This document shows, one piece after another, positions 10,116-23,000 of a DNA stretch of 64,000 bases. A model generated the notes under the pieces. That model had not been told where the DNA came from, ran no database searches, and was given only the letters and a program-made list of their open reading frames with translations. This DNA is from Sclerurus mexicanus. Its lineage: Eukaryota > Chordata > Aves > Passeriformes > Furnariidae. Every line of letters starts with the position of its first letter. The first letter of the stretch is position 1. Both the position numbers and the translations under genes were made by a program. The stretch spans positions 187,885 to 251,884 of the forward strand of contig VWZF01000357.1 of NCBI GenBank assembly GCA_013396755.1. The letters are read 5' to 3'.

Positions 10116-13100
10116 ACTTAAATGGGATGGCAATTATTACTAAACTAAATTATTATTAAGTTATTGTTACTAAATAATACATCAATGAACAATTATTACT
10201 AAACTAAAACTTTCTATCAGCACAAGTTATCCTTTCAAAAGATAACTTTATTTGCAGAGAATTAAAATAGCTTTAATCATTAGTAATTCTTTTCAATATC
10301 TTATGTGTAAATTTAAAGTATATATATATGTATAAGGAAATTTTAATTTAAAGCTTCTTCAACATTCAAAATACTTATTTAAAACTTTTTTATTGTTCAA
10401 ATCTCTCCTGACTTTTATAATTTGTTTCTTACCAGTTCAAACAAGCTTTTCTTGGATTAATAAGGGATTTATCACAAAGTTTTCAGTAGAATACACCAAG
10501 TGATGTTTTGAGTCATCTAAATTTCCACTGATTATTTGGCCAGTTCTTAGATCAGGATCTGCAGTAGAAATTTATATTTATATTTATGTGATTTGGAGGT
10601 GAACTGTAGGACACATCTGCACTTCTCATGTTACGTGCAATTAGACATTTTCAAGAGGTTGCACTCATTATGTGTTTTGTCAGATCTTTCTTCTTTTCAA
10701 GAGTTTTTGTAATATCTTTAACATGGTACCAAGTAAGGAAATATCAAATTTATCGTCAGTGTTTTAAGATACTTCATTAGCTCCATTTGTAGATGCAGTT
10801 GTACCAATTATAGAGGACTGCAAATTTTGGCTTTAATTCTAGTTCTGTTCCTGTGAAATTATTAGTCACAATGGAAGTAAAATCAAAGAAAATTGTAAGT
10901 TTAGTTTTGACATATTATACCATGTTTGCAAAGAGCCAAATAAATTTATTCAAATGCATACATCATATTTTAAATCAAATAGTACTAAAACTTTTAATCT
11001 CATTTTTTAGCTCACAGAATGCCTATAAAATATTTCATTTTTAAGCATGGCCATTATAATTCAAAATAAAAAGAATATTGGCATTTAGAATCTACATTCT
11101 GACATTAATTTATGAAGTATTTGACAGTTATAATTCAAACTGCTGTGAATAGTTCTGATTTCTTACATAAATCACTTTATTAATTCTAGCTTGAGTATAA
11201 GCTAATAAACAGGATCATACTATGCATTCTCTTGGAGCATAATTTTAAAGTTTGTCTTAGGAAAACTAAGATAATTAATCCTATATTTTCAATCAACTTC
11301 CTGGAATTGTTTAAGACTGTAAAATTTGAATTAATAACTTTTCAGACATAAATGCTTTCCTTCATAATCTAAATTATCCTCTTTAGCTCTATTTTTTTTT
11401 TCAGGATTAATTTATATGACATTTTGAAATGTGGACCTTTCTGAGATGGAAATGAGTTGTTATCGTGCAATACCCACAAGTAATATACAACAGCTTCAAC
11501 CAAGAAACCAAAATTATTATATTTTTGCGTAAACTTTGGTGTGAATGTAGCTCTGCAGAATGAACTCTATTGTGAAAAAAAAGTAATCTGCAGATTACAA
11601 CAAAGCAATTCTGGTTTATTGCCTAACACCTACCCCCATCCCACCAAATAATAGAGAAGTTGTTTTGCGTTTTTTTTAATGCTAATGCTGCTGAAGATTA
11701 GATTTAAGAAGAATCAAGATGACAAAGATTTTAGTTTACAGAATCTAAGCTTAGTAACCATCTTGGTGGGCATATAGAGGTTTGTACATGCACATATCCA
11801 GATTTCCGGACAAGATTGTTTTCAAGGGACAGTGCCAACACTTGCTTTCAGTCAGTTTCAGAAGCAGCCAACTACTTCTATATCAGTCACACAGATTTTC
11901 TTCATTATTGTTTTACACTATAGCCCAGGTTTTCCAATACATTATGTCACCTTACTCATTGACTTCTTTGCATTAGAAAACCACTCATGATAATCAACAG
12001 GAAAGAAATTTAGCAAACAAGGAATTACAGTTCTGAAAGAAAGTGGAAGTGTAGTAACCTAATAATCTTCTTGTATATTGATATTTTTTTGTCTAGAGGT
12101 GTAATCATCCTTACTAAACGAATGGATCAGAGGTGAACTAAATCCCTAGAAGCCTACCAGTTCAGCCTTCAGGAGTGTTATACAGGCCAGGTGAGCAACA
12201 AGACTGTATATATCTTATGCACAGAAAATGACAATGAGGTAAAATCCATAACTGTATATACATAGGAGACATTTTCAATATCATTACTTCTGTGCAAATA
12301 CCTCCATAACACTCTAAGAAATAGTGAAGGAGATAAATCTATTATTGTTTAATCACCAGTAAAATTAAATTAGTAACTTACACCAGTAAAAGAGAAGGGA
12401 AATCCAGTAAATGCATCCCTTTTAAAGTAAGACTTTTCAACTCAAACATACAACTGAAATAGCTTATACTGAATATCTGAGTGGATTATCTCATTCCTTC
12501 TATTTTTTTCTCACAAAATAAGAGAGGAAAAGTGGCATTTTTATTTCTTGCAATGGTCAAGCATTCAGCAGGTTCCAACATGATTAAAATGAGTCATAGA
12601 GCTGAAAAATTCTGTTTCACAATGGTAGGCATAAAGGAAGAGGTAGAGTATAAAACAAAAATGACTTCTGCACTCCAGCCATTGTTGTTGATGCTCTGTT
12701 TCTCATTTCTCTTCATTCCACTCATTCCCCCCACCAACAAAAAAAAAAAAAAACCAAAAAGTGTCAAATCTTTTCTTGTGAAGTTATAGAAGGAATTAAA
12801 GAAGTGTTTCTGGGAAAAGTATACATACTTCAAGGTATCAATATTTTTCAAGGGAAAAAAGTATAGCATCAAAAACTAATTCCATCTTGTAACTTTACTG
12901 CTTTCTCTGGGGATGTATGTGCTTTTCATTTCTATATTCCAGTTGTATATTGTGTAGATGTATTCAGCCTTAAATTGGCCCAAAATTAGCTATATGTTTC
13001 ATTAAAGAAAAAAAATCCCAATATGTGAAATGCTGAGCTGTAGCAGGATTGTCTGCTTTCCAAGGTACATGGTCTGGAGCTTTGGCCTGGACCCAGGCCA

Positions 13101-15023
13101 GTGACCAGGGTCAGGGAGTTAGCTGCATTAAAATTTTAAACAGTCACAAAATTCAACAGCTTGGCTCAGCAAAGCTTCTAGCTTAATATTGAAATATTTC
13201 TGTATTGCATGATCTTAGGAGAAAATACTACGAGCATTGTTTCGCTTAGGATTTTGATTTGGGATTTTATTTAAGGATGTGATGGATATTTGTGGAGTAG
13301 TGAGATGGGGGTACCTTTTTGAAGAGGCATTTATGATCTTTGGAGGTTTCCTCCTATTCTGGATCACGCATTCTCCTTGGGAAAAAGAACAGCTGGGAAA
13401 CACTACAGAGAAAGACTGAGTAGCCATATAAAGTTCTAGAGTACTTCCATTTGTTCATCTCTAATGCTTGAAAATTGCATGTCGACTATCTACACATACA
13501 AACCTCAGATTTTGAAAGGGTTATCTTTCATGTACCTGTGTTGTGAATATCTCAGAGCTACATGCCAGTATGCTCATTCACGCAAACAAATCACAAATGT
13601 TATCCCACTATGTCACAAGCTGTACTTACTAGGTGTTCTAAAATATTTGACTCTATTGAAAATGGTCAGTCTGCCAACACCCATATGTATGATGTAGTCT
13701 CATAAACTAGGAATAATTTGTGTCCAAAGGTTTTCTGTGTTAATTCTACTGTGAAGAATCTGAAGCAATATTTTTGTTGAATGTGGTTCCTTTTCATATT
13801 ACTTTTCAGGTCTATGACATTTTTTGGCTAAATTAAGTTAACCAACAATATTTCTGGTTTCAAGAAAAAAGCTTATCATTATTTAATGAAAGAGAATTGC
13901 TGGCTGCAGTTTTTGCTTTTTGACTGCCAAAACCCAATCCACAACTAACTGTGTGATTTATGAAGACAGCCTAGCTCTGGTTCTCTGTCAGACCTACCCT
14001 TTACTGTCTGAACAAGAGTCTCTAAAGCAGTGAAACATTAAAAATAATCTATTTATTCCACCTTATTTTATAAAACCACTTTTATTCTAAAATCTCAACA
14101 AACTAAACAATTCTCAACTTAATTTGTACAAATAATACATTTGTTTAGTTTATGCTAGAGTTGGCTGACTGTTAAAGCAGAAACATTTTCCAGTTATGTC
14201 CAGCCTGGAATGACTGTTCTTTTAATAGGAGCCATAAAGACCAGGCACTAAACATTAGCTGCATTTTTTTTTGAGAACACATTTGCTATGATTTATTAAT
14301 TTATAATGCTCTTTTGCATGGCCAGAAGTGAAGCCATTAACACAGCAGATCACTCAGTTAATAAAGGCAGCCTTTAATGTAGTTCACTCTGATGTGTAAC
14401 TGGGCATACGATTAAGAAGCACAGACGTACACATGATGGTGAAACATGAAAATCTCTTTCTCAAACTAAAAATGACCTCTTGATCAATTGACAGGAAAGT
14501 CACAGTGAAGTCATTTCTAAAGGGACACTGTAGAAACTGTAAGACATAAACATTAATATGTCATAATTGTACCTGAACAAGTTGTCATTCACATTTGATA
14601 ATTTTGGTTTACGCTTTTCATCATTTTTGTTTGCTTGTTTGTTTTTAATTTTCTGTTATGTCTTCATCTGCTATTTTACATTTTATCATCCCTTGATAGA
14701 AATGGACTAAATTTCTACAAATATACTGGGGAACATATTCTTAGGAGTCCAAAATTCTTGATGAAGATAGAACTGACTAAATGGGCATTATTGTCAAAGC
14801 ACAGCTTTTCTAGTCTACTGTTCACTACAGTAGTCACATTTCAGCCTACTCTCAACTTGGAAATACTGTGATAGATCTGTTCAATCAGTAGAGCTGCGCT
14901 GATATATATTATCATAAAATTTGTTCCAGAAACGTCTTACTGAAGTCACACTTCATAACAATGTCTTCCTTCTTCTAGTCCTGTGGAATATAATTATTGT
15001 TTGCACTTAAAACTGTTTCAGTA
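10116..15023. other. Long AT-rich non-coding stretch
   Basis: No gene or transposon recognised. It includes the 16-bp palindrome at 11583-11598, an A-run at 12737-12760 and a segment at 14270-14400 that looks like conserved regulatory DNA (see findings). Overlapping frames at 12481-12872 on both strands result from the A/T runs and carry no domain. Confidence 0.5.
12737..12760 (+). repeat. A-rich low-complexity run
   Basis: A run of A broken by CC, following a C-rich segment. It is one of a series of A-runs with CC or C interruptions in this window. No retroposed sequence is recognised upstream, so I do not call it a poly-A tail. Confidence 0.85.
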
Positions 15024-15071
15024 TTGTCACGTGAAAGTGGTTGTTTAGACTGTCACCCTTTCACGTGACAA
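15024..15071. repeat. Perfect 14-bp inverted repeat of TCACGTGA sites
   Basis: The arms TTGTCACGTGAAAG (15024-15037) and CTTTCACGTGACAA (15058-15071) are exact reverse complements with a 20-base spacer. Each arm contains the 8-bp palindrome TCACGTGA, an E-box of the kind bound by USF, MITF/TFE and MAX-type bHLH-zip factors. The binding preference is established for those families; use of this site is inferred. Confidence 0.85.
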
Positions 15072-16684
15072 GTATAGTGCTTTGTAGTACCATGTTGCAG
15101 AGTAAAACATTTTCAGTTTACAGTGAGAAGAAATAACTTTCTGCAGAAAAACAAACATACACAAAGTATTTTCCAAATATATTTGTTCTTGACTGTGCTA
15201 CAAAATTCCTCCTGGGCAAGTAATTTAATATTTCCTTGCCTCAGCTTTCTACCTGAAAAATGGCAATAGCAGTATTTTCCAAATGTTTCTTATCAATCTT
15301 GTCTGACTAAAATATTTGCTCTACTGTGCAGCGACAGGAATTGCATTTTACTTCATAACCATTTCCCAAACTCAGTCAGAATTCTCATAGAAATAAGTGA
15401 AATAGAAAACTTTTGATCAAATGCATAACTTTTTCTCATTTTTGAAGCTTTGAGGGAAATTGTGTAGAATTCAGTTCACTTTCTGAATTCTTTTTCTGAA
15501 GCTAATTAATGCACAATTATAATCAGAAACCAGGATACATTTATGAGATTCACAGAGAATAGACAGTGAAAACTGTCTGATGGCCTCTGGACTCATCTGT
15601 GCAAAACAGTAAGGCAGGGAGACTTGTCTGTTCACTTTGCTGATTAGCTAAATTCACTTCTTCCAGACAAAGAGCAGTAAAGCAATAAATCTACGTCTGT
15701 TCTTTATGCATAGACAGAAACAGGGCAGAATATGTGGGAATGAGATGTTAACTTGAACATTAAGCTGTCATGTTAATGGATTTATTGCTTTCCCTATCAG
15801 AGAAGGCCATGCTTCAATATTCTACTTTGACCAGATTTTCTTCATTAACTATTCACAGTGCAGTATTTGAGGGTACCATTGCAATTGTTGCACATATCCA
15901 AGTGAAAAAGCTGTTTGTTCACTATGCTATTGCTCGGTCTATCTGATGTGTTGTGGTAGATCAATCAATCAATAAGATTAAATGTTACTTTCACAAAATC
16001 TTGGATTCTTTAATATTAATCTTCTGAGATTACTTTTTCAACTAGCTCTGTTTCACTGCAGTTTTTTCTTCTATAGATTGTTTAGAATTCAGACCAGTAA
16101 AGTTCTGACTAGGGCATTTCTCATATTCACTTTCCATTAATTACCCCTCAACTGCAACAAAGAATACTGGAGTCAAAATGTTAAGTAAAAAAACAGTCAA
16201 ACACTAATGTCTCTGGGTGAATGACACAAACACACAAAAATTGTTAACTAATGTTCTCTGGTCAGTGGCAGTCCGTTGAGTTTGGACACAAATTCTCCTG
16301 TTTTATGACTATCACTCCTCCTCTTGGGTTTCATTCTCCAATTCACTATAAGGTTATAGATGCAAGCAAGGCCTTAGACATTGCAGAGTTGGCTCTAATA
16401 TGGTTTCTTTCTTCAAAATTCACTTTGCATTTTTAAAGCCATTAAACTGACCTCAGCCAACATGCGGAATTTACTTATGTTCAGAAATCACCTCAGTTCT
16501 CTCTGCAGTCAGGATTTCTGTCCATAACATACTGACTGTTGCTACATTTTTCTACATTAAAAGTAACACTTGGACTTTCAGTCCATAAGATCCAACCACA
16601 ACAAGCAGGCAGTATTTTTGAGCTCTCTTTCACAAATAATTTTCAATACTAGAAATTTCACTCTATTTTCCTTATAAATACACC
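15072..16684. other. Unique AT-rich non-coding stretch
   Basis: Nothing recognisable beyond AT-rich unique DNA and a short ATCA repeat near 15960. No frame has a domain. Confidence 0.5.
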
Positions 16685-16738
16685 AGAGAATAGTTCAGGA
16701 GGGACCTTTGAGATTATCTTTTCCAATCGTAAGCTTAA
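16685..16738 (-). mobile_element. Possible CR1 3'-end stub, minus strand
   Basis: The segment around AGGAGGGACCTTTGAGATTA matches the pattern of a reversed CR1 3' end, in which a phrase like GGAAGGGACCTTTAAAGATC precedes a CCAAC run. Only about 50 bases remain, and the ATTCTATG tail is not preserved, so chance resemblance is possible. Confidence 0.35.
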
Positions 16739-17896
16739 AGGACAAGAATCTAAAAACTCCAAGAACACATAATTAATAAATTATTACCAAAATAAGACCA
16801 AAATATTTCAAATATATTCACTATGTGTGAGAAAAATATGATATTAATAAAGAATCATACAATTGAGAACACAATGAACTCTTTCTGGTGAAGATGAAAG
16901 CAGATCTATACCCAAATGACTACTGATTTATGTGTTGGCCAGACCTAATGACTTAACATTTTGTAATAAACCTCCCAAAAAATTCTGTTCCATCATTACA
17001 AGCTTGTCTTATTTTACCTATTTTTGCTAATTTTTGCATGAGTTGTGATGCTGTAGGAAAGATTTTGATTTGCATTTAAATTCATGAGCCAAGTTTACAG
17101 TAGACTGACTCAACATAATCTGGTTCGTGGGAACATTCCCTCATGTATCACTGAAGTGCAATCTGGAGTCAAATTTGTCAGCTATTTTAACAGCAGACAA
17201 CCAAGCTACACAGCAATTTAGAACAAGAAGTCAAGAGAAATGTCATATGAGTGTTCTGAGGATTTATTTTGAGGAAAAAACTTTGTAATTTTAAGTTGAA
17301 AGAGAGTAGAAAATTCTGATAAGTAGAATTTGCAAGAAATAACCTACTTAGAAAGTTAAAAAAACCTTGTGGTTTAGACCCATTGCTACAAATAAAACCA
17401 GAAAATACATTTTAACCTAATTATTAAATAATTTTAAATTAGAGCCTTAAAATACTATGAGTATATTAAAATTACTCCTTCCTGTATCTTGGATTTTCAA
17501 GATAGTAACTGCTGAAGGAAAACCTTGTAACTCAAGCCCTTGGGGTTTTTTGTTTTGTTTTTGGTTTTGTTTTTGTTTTCACAAAAAAGCTGGAAAAAAT
17601 CATAATAAAAATCTTGAAATGACACAGATGTCAATTAGAGGAATAGTTTCTTTCAAGTGAGAAGGATTAATGCCTCTCAGGATACTGTGACATGAAAACC
17701 TACTCTGCAAAAGCTAACCTTCTTATCTTTCATAGGATTCTGCCGTTCCAGTGTAATGTAAAACAGCCTTAGCATTCTGTTGAAAGCTGGAACACTGAGG
17801 AGAGTTCATGAGTACAACATTGGGATGTAGATGTATTTAAATTTATTACAGGTTGACAAAGTATTGATGCTATTTTCCAAGTCAATATATCACATC

Positions 17897-17918
17897 ACCT
17901 AACAATGAATTGTTAGGT
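17897..17918. repeat. 9-bp hairpin with TGAA loop
   Basis: ACCTAACAA (17897-17905) and TTGTTAGGT (17910-17918) are exact reverse complements around a 4-base loop. At this size one or more such hairpins are expected by chance in 64 kb of AT-rich DNA. Confidence 0.7.
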
Positions 17919-18388
17919 TAGAAGTGAAAAATTAGATCTCTGAAATGTTTATTTGAAATAATAAATTAGTTGAGATATGAAGTATCCCAAGAGTAGATTC
18001 TTAGGTTCTGTCCATTGATAAAGAAGTCTGTGGAGATTTGGTTGAGGGTAAAAAAACTGGTGTAATGTTCTCTTTTTACATGAGAAGCTAAGCCAACACA
18101 CCACATTGAGGACTATCTGGAAACGAAAAATAAATTAAGGTGGCCAATGAAAACATAATTACAACAATTGGCCTAGAAATAACAACAGAATTTATGAAGA
18201 ACAGCATGAACAGTTTGGCCAGGAAGAACTCATACTCCCATTTCACATTCTGCCTAAGTGTGGGAATTAGAGAGAAAATTTCCTCACATGGAGTCTCATT
18301 TCAAACAGCCAGAAAGATGGAGTGAAATTCATGTGCATCCCAAGAGTAATGGACCACAGGGTGTTCAAAATTGCAGATTTGCTGGTAT

Positions 18389-18515
18389 AAAAAAAAAAAA
18401 AAACCAAAAAAAACCAAAAGCAAACAAACAAAAAAACTCAAACACACCAAAAACTTAAAAAAACCTCCAACTATTACAAAAAGAAAATAAAGTACAACCA
18501 AAAAAAAAACAAAAA
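18389..18515 (+). repeat. A-rich region with CCAAA / CAAA units
   Basis: About 130 bases are dominated by A with regular C or CC interruptions (AAACCAAAA, CAAACAAACAAA). The opposite-strand frame is a run of Phe, Leu and Val made by this composition. It is a low-complexity expansion common in bird genomes. Confidence 0.9.
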
Positions 18516-19981
18516 ACCAAATGCAAGGAAAACAGATTTTGTGCAGAGGAGTATCCAGGTGCCCTTCCAGACTTAAAGTATTTACTGCAAGAATTTAGAT
18601 AGAAATAGTTAAACATAAAAGGAAAATAAAGAATGGTGACACTTTAATTGAGAGGGAAGAATTACAAAATACATAAAATAGAGCAGTCTATTTAAGTTTT
18701 CTCCCCTTCCCTACCTTAAGCAGTGAGATACCACAGCAAAGAGAAACAAAAATTCCTGGAAAAGTAGATGTCATAATACAACAAAGTTTGTCTGTTGAAA
18801 TTACAGGATACTGTACTTCAAACTGTGTGTAAAAACAAACCAATGCCATTTTTTTCTGGAAACCACTATGAAAAGGACTTCACATAAAGTATGTGACAAA
18901 AGAATAAGAATTTGGAGTTACATATTTGAAAGTTTCTAGGGATGGCTTAAGGATGTTCATCTTCTGGCACTCTGTAGCACACAAAATCTTCACACATCAA
19001 GTCCTCTGCATTGAAATTAATCCTTAGCATTTCCAGCCTTCATATATTATAAAAAAAAAATAAAAAAAAAAAGAGACTTTTTGAGATGTCTCTAGACTAA
19101 GAATCTTTTCTAGTTATTGTGGAAACTAAATGTCCGGAAGGCTCTGGCTGAAATTCACAGGGAACCAATTATCTTCTTGCAGCTTCTCTGAGTTTCCCCT
19201 CTTCCTCTTTAAGCTCCTAACACGTGTTTTCATGAAGTCCTATGACTAGAGAAATCAAGAGCAGTTAGTTCATATTTTACCTCTGTCTTCAGTGAAGCAT
19301 GTGCATGACAATTTAATTGTGACTATCCTTTTGAAAAAAAGCCACCAGTTCATTTTGCAGAAATATACACCTCATGATGGCTTGTATGTTGTGTCAGGCT
19401 TTAAAGCAAGAGATAAAGAACTGGAAAATCTATTATATTACTTCTCTGCTCTGAAAGTCACAAATGGGAATACAGAAGTAAAAGAGAGGTAAAAGAGGGG
19501 TAAAAGAACCAATAACCATGCAGATAAATATATATACACTGGTGTGATTCTCTGAGCAGTACTACTGTGAAAATATTATAGTATAATTTTTAAATGAATA
19601 ATTTATAACATCCAAATGTAATTTTCTTCAAGGATATGTTTTTCTTAAGTCATCAGGAGGCAGTAACAATATTCTGAGAACTTAAGTGACCCATGGCAAT
19701 AAAAAGACAACAAAAAGTAGCCAGTTAGAAAAAGCCAACAGTTAAAAAATGCCTCTGTAGTATCCTTACTATAACTTTGTAAACAATAGATGTAAATTTG
19801 TTTTTTTTTTTCTTTTGTGATCACTAGTCTCTACATTCTTCAGGTACAGGAACAAACAGAAAAAACAATTCATTTTGAAGAATGGATTCATGTCTGATTT
19901 TCATAGAGAGGGGGAAAAAAATGGAAAGATGACCCAGTATATTAGAAAGGAACAGATACAAAAAGCCAAACAAAACTATTA

Positions 19982-20005
19982 TTACTACTACTACTACTAC
20001 TACTA
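19982..20005 (+). repeat. (ACT)n trinucleotide microsatellite
   Basis: About eight ACT units, preceded by two ATT units. On the opposite strand it encodes a poly-Val run within a chance frame (19824-20009). Confidence 0.9.
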
Positions 20006-23000
20006 ACAATCATTTATATTATATTTTCAAAATATCATTATTTTAATGATATCTAATGATTCCTGGCTTCTGATCTCTTAATGCTTTATGTAGTTTATGT
20101 TACTTTTTAAGAAAATAATAACAGCTTGGCTAATAATTGCAAAATATATGAACTTATAGCAAATGTGGCAATATATACATGGTATTTCCAAAGTCAATAA
20201 CATCTCTTTGGTATTATACATGTTTAGGTGAAAATACAAAAACACTGTAAGTATATTGTGATAATCCCCACAATGTACCTTCCCAAATTCTGATAATGAG
20301 AATAAAAAAAATTAAGACATTTCAGAGACAACCTTTGGAACAAGCAACTGAAAAAACAGTTTTTGTGGAAGCACCTCAGTGGAAAAAACAGTGATTCAAA
20401 ATCAGAAGATATTGCTTTTATGAGGAAACACTATTTTATCTCCTAAAAAATGTAATGTATTGTTGGATAGATTATGTGCTGAACATCTACATGATGTTGA
20501 TGTAAATGCTCCAATCTTTCACAAAAGTGAAAGATGAGCCTTTCTCTGCAGTATTCACAGTATCCTTTGCCAGGACTGTTTCTTGGGAAGGGAATTCAGT
20601 CTCCATGCTGTAGTTAATCTTTGACCTTCCATACGCGCCTGCCAAGGTAAGTGACACTTAGTGTCAATTAGAGTGATATGTGTTGTGACTTGGAGACATC
20701 TCCTTTGGGACCTGGCTTGCAATCAGCAACAAATTATATGAAGGACTTTGAACAGGTCAGATCATATAGTAATGAAATTTTAGCCATTAGACATGATTTA
20801 GCCGAATTTGAACTAGCAACTGATAAGCTGGTAGCTCTGTATTACTGCTTCTGTTATTCTACTGACAATTTGCTGTTCAATCCAAGATGTGTCTAGTTCA
20901 CATGACTTCAAAGACATGCATCAGGGTATGCAAGATTGTTTCTGTTTTTCAATCCACTGGAGTCAATGTGCATTACAAAACCCAGATAAACTGAATATAG
21001 AATCAAAATCAATCAAAAAAATGTGATTATAAAGGGCTACATTACACCACCTGCCATGTAATATTTTATTTTAATTGCTTTTCTGACATAGTTCAACATA
21101 TTAGTATGTGTACTCTTTCAGTCTTCCCTATATATTTATCATCAGCTTTAGCAAGAGTTAACTAGAATTAGGCCTCAACTACTACCTATACTATCAAAAA
21201 TTGTCTAGGCATTATCAGTAGGCATAAAGTATATTTCAATTTAGTTCATGGTAACCCTGGATTACAAATGTTACTGTTAAAACTGAAGAAAAATATGTAT
21301 ATTTATAAATAGCATACTGGATATAGAGTATCATTTTTACAAGAAAAGGAATTTTTTATTTTAAAGAGTTAGAAACATAAGGAGCCATCTGAGAAGGATT
21401 TGCCAGTATAGCTTTAAAACAACATTGTGGTGTGCCAGAAACTCTGGAAAATCATTTAAGATGATAGGAAACATAGTTGAGTATTTTAGATGAATAAGCC
21501 AGAAGGAGTAGTTCCAGAAATAACTTCTGCTTACCTGTAGGAAAGACTGGATTAAACATAAGGCTAAATAGATTTCCACTCCAGCTCTAAATGTCATTAT
21601 ACTTACAAAAAATTTAAAACATGAAAACTAAAAATGTGTACCTAAAGCTGTAATATAAATGTTTGTATATTTTTATTTGGAATAAGGACTTAAATCCATA
21701 CCTAATAACTGCAGAACCATCCTTTTGATATGCAAAAATATGTAAACTATTCTTAATTAATCTTGGGGACAGCAGATCACCAACTTCTCTTTGAAGGAAT
21801 GAATGACTGGAGGGAAAAGTTTTGTATTAAAGTTTGCCACTGCTCACCAGGGTTTTCTCTCTGCATATAAAAAGGATCACAAATCAGATGGTGCCTCTGA
21901 AGCTGTGACCACTGCTAGACACCTTTCCATTGCAGTATGCAACACTGATCTTTGTGCATGCAAGAGTCATCAAATATCCAAGGTTTCTGCATTTTAGTCC
22001 AGGAGAGAATATGGGCTGTGTCGATTGCATTCCATAAAGGTGAAAGGACTTTGTGGGTGGCATCATTATTGACCTAGGGACTTAGCTGGGCACATCCAGA
22101 AATATCCACTAAATCCTTTCCTGAATAGAGAATAACAAGAATATTTCAAGACCAATCATGCCATAAATATTTGTGGGAACCAAACATTCTTCTGTTTATT
22201 GAAATGTGAAACTGAATGAATGAATGATCTTTTCAGCAATCACCCACTTTTAGGTCCCATTCAGAAGCTGATTATTTTAAATAAAATATTGACACTCTTT
22301 TAATGTAGTGCTTATTTTATATCACTTAAAGTCCACTGAAATCTGTAGAATTATTCTTAATTTATGTTAACATAAACAACTTTAAAACCAAGCAAAATCT
22401 CAGATTCTCCTCAAGTCTGGGCTTTTTTGTTTATGTTTCTTTGCTGGGTTTATGTCTATCAACTGACTTTCAGTTATGCAGTTATAACTCTGTGTTTCAT
22501 TTAAGGAATTTTAAACTTTGGTAGAAATGTAGAAAAGAGATGCAGCTACTGGATTTTCAATACAGAAATGCTTCACTCTCTCTCTAGAAAAAAAATTAAA
22601 TCAGTCCTTACCTAAATGAAGTTATCTATGTCTTCAGCCAAGGAAAAGTATCAGCTGATAATTCTTTGAGGATTTATTTCTAAAGGAAAGAATAAAACAA
22701 ATAGAAGAGTTTTTTAATAGACACTTCCTGGAAAAGCTAGGCTGGCTTTAATAATCTTCATGATTTTAAATATTTGATGCCAGAGGAATATTAAGGTTGT
22801 TACAACTGTTGCTTTTTCAGCTTCTTAAATAGCTGTAGAAGATGGGAAACCAGATTGTCATTGTCATTCTGCTGTCATTTTCCAAAACCCCTTCTAGTTA
22901 GTTTAAGAAAGCCTGACAATAAGTAGCAAGGCATGAAAACTGAAACTTAGTAGTAGTCTTGGTAAAGCAGGCAGAAGAAGTTTCAATCCGTGTAACAAAT

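Noticed and set aside
12737..12760. Poly-A run considered as the tail of a processed pseudogene
   Set aside because: No mRNA-like or gene-like sequence upstream, no AATAAA at the right distance and no target-site duplication.
20032..20052. ATATCATTA / TAATGATAT hairpin
   Set aside because: A 9-bp AT-only stem is expected by chance in DNA of this composition.
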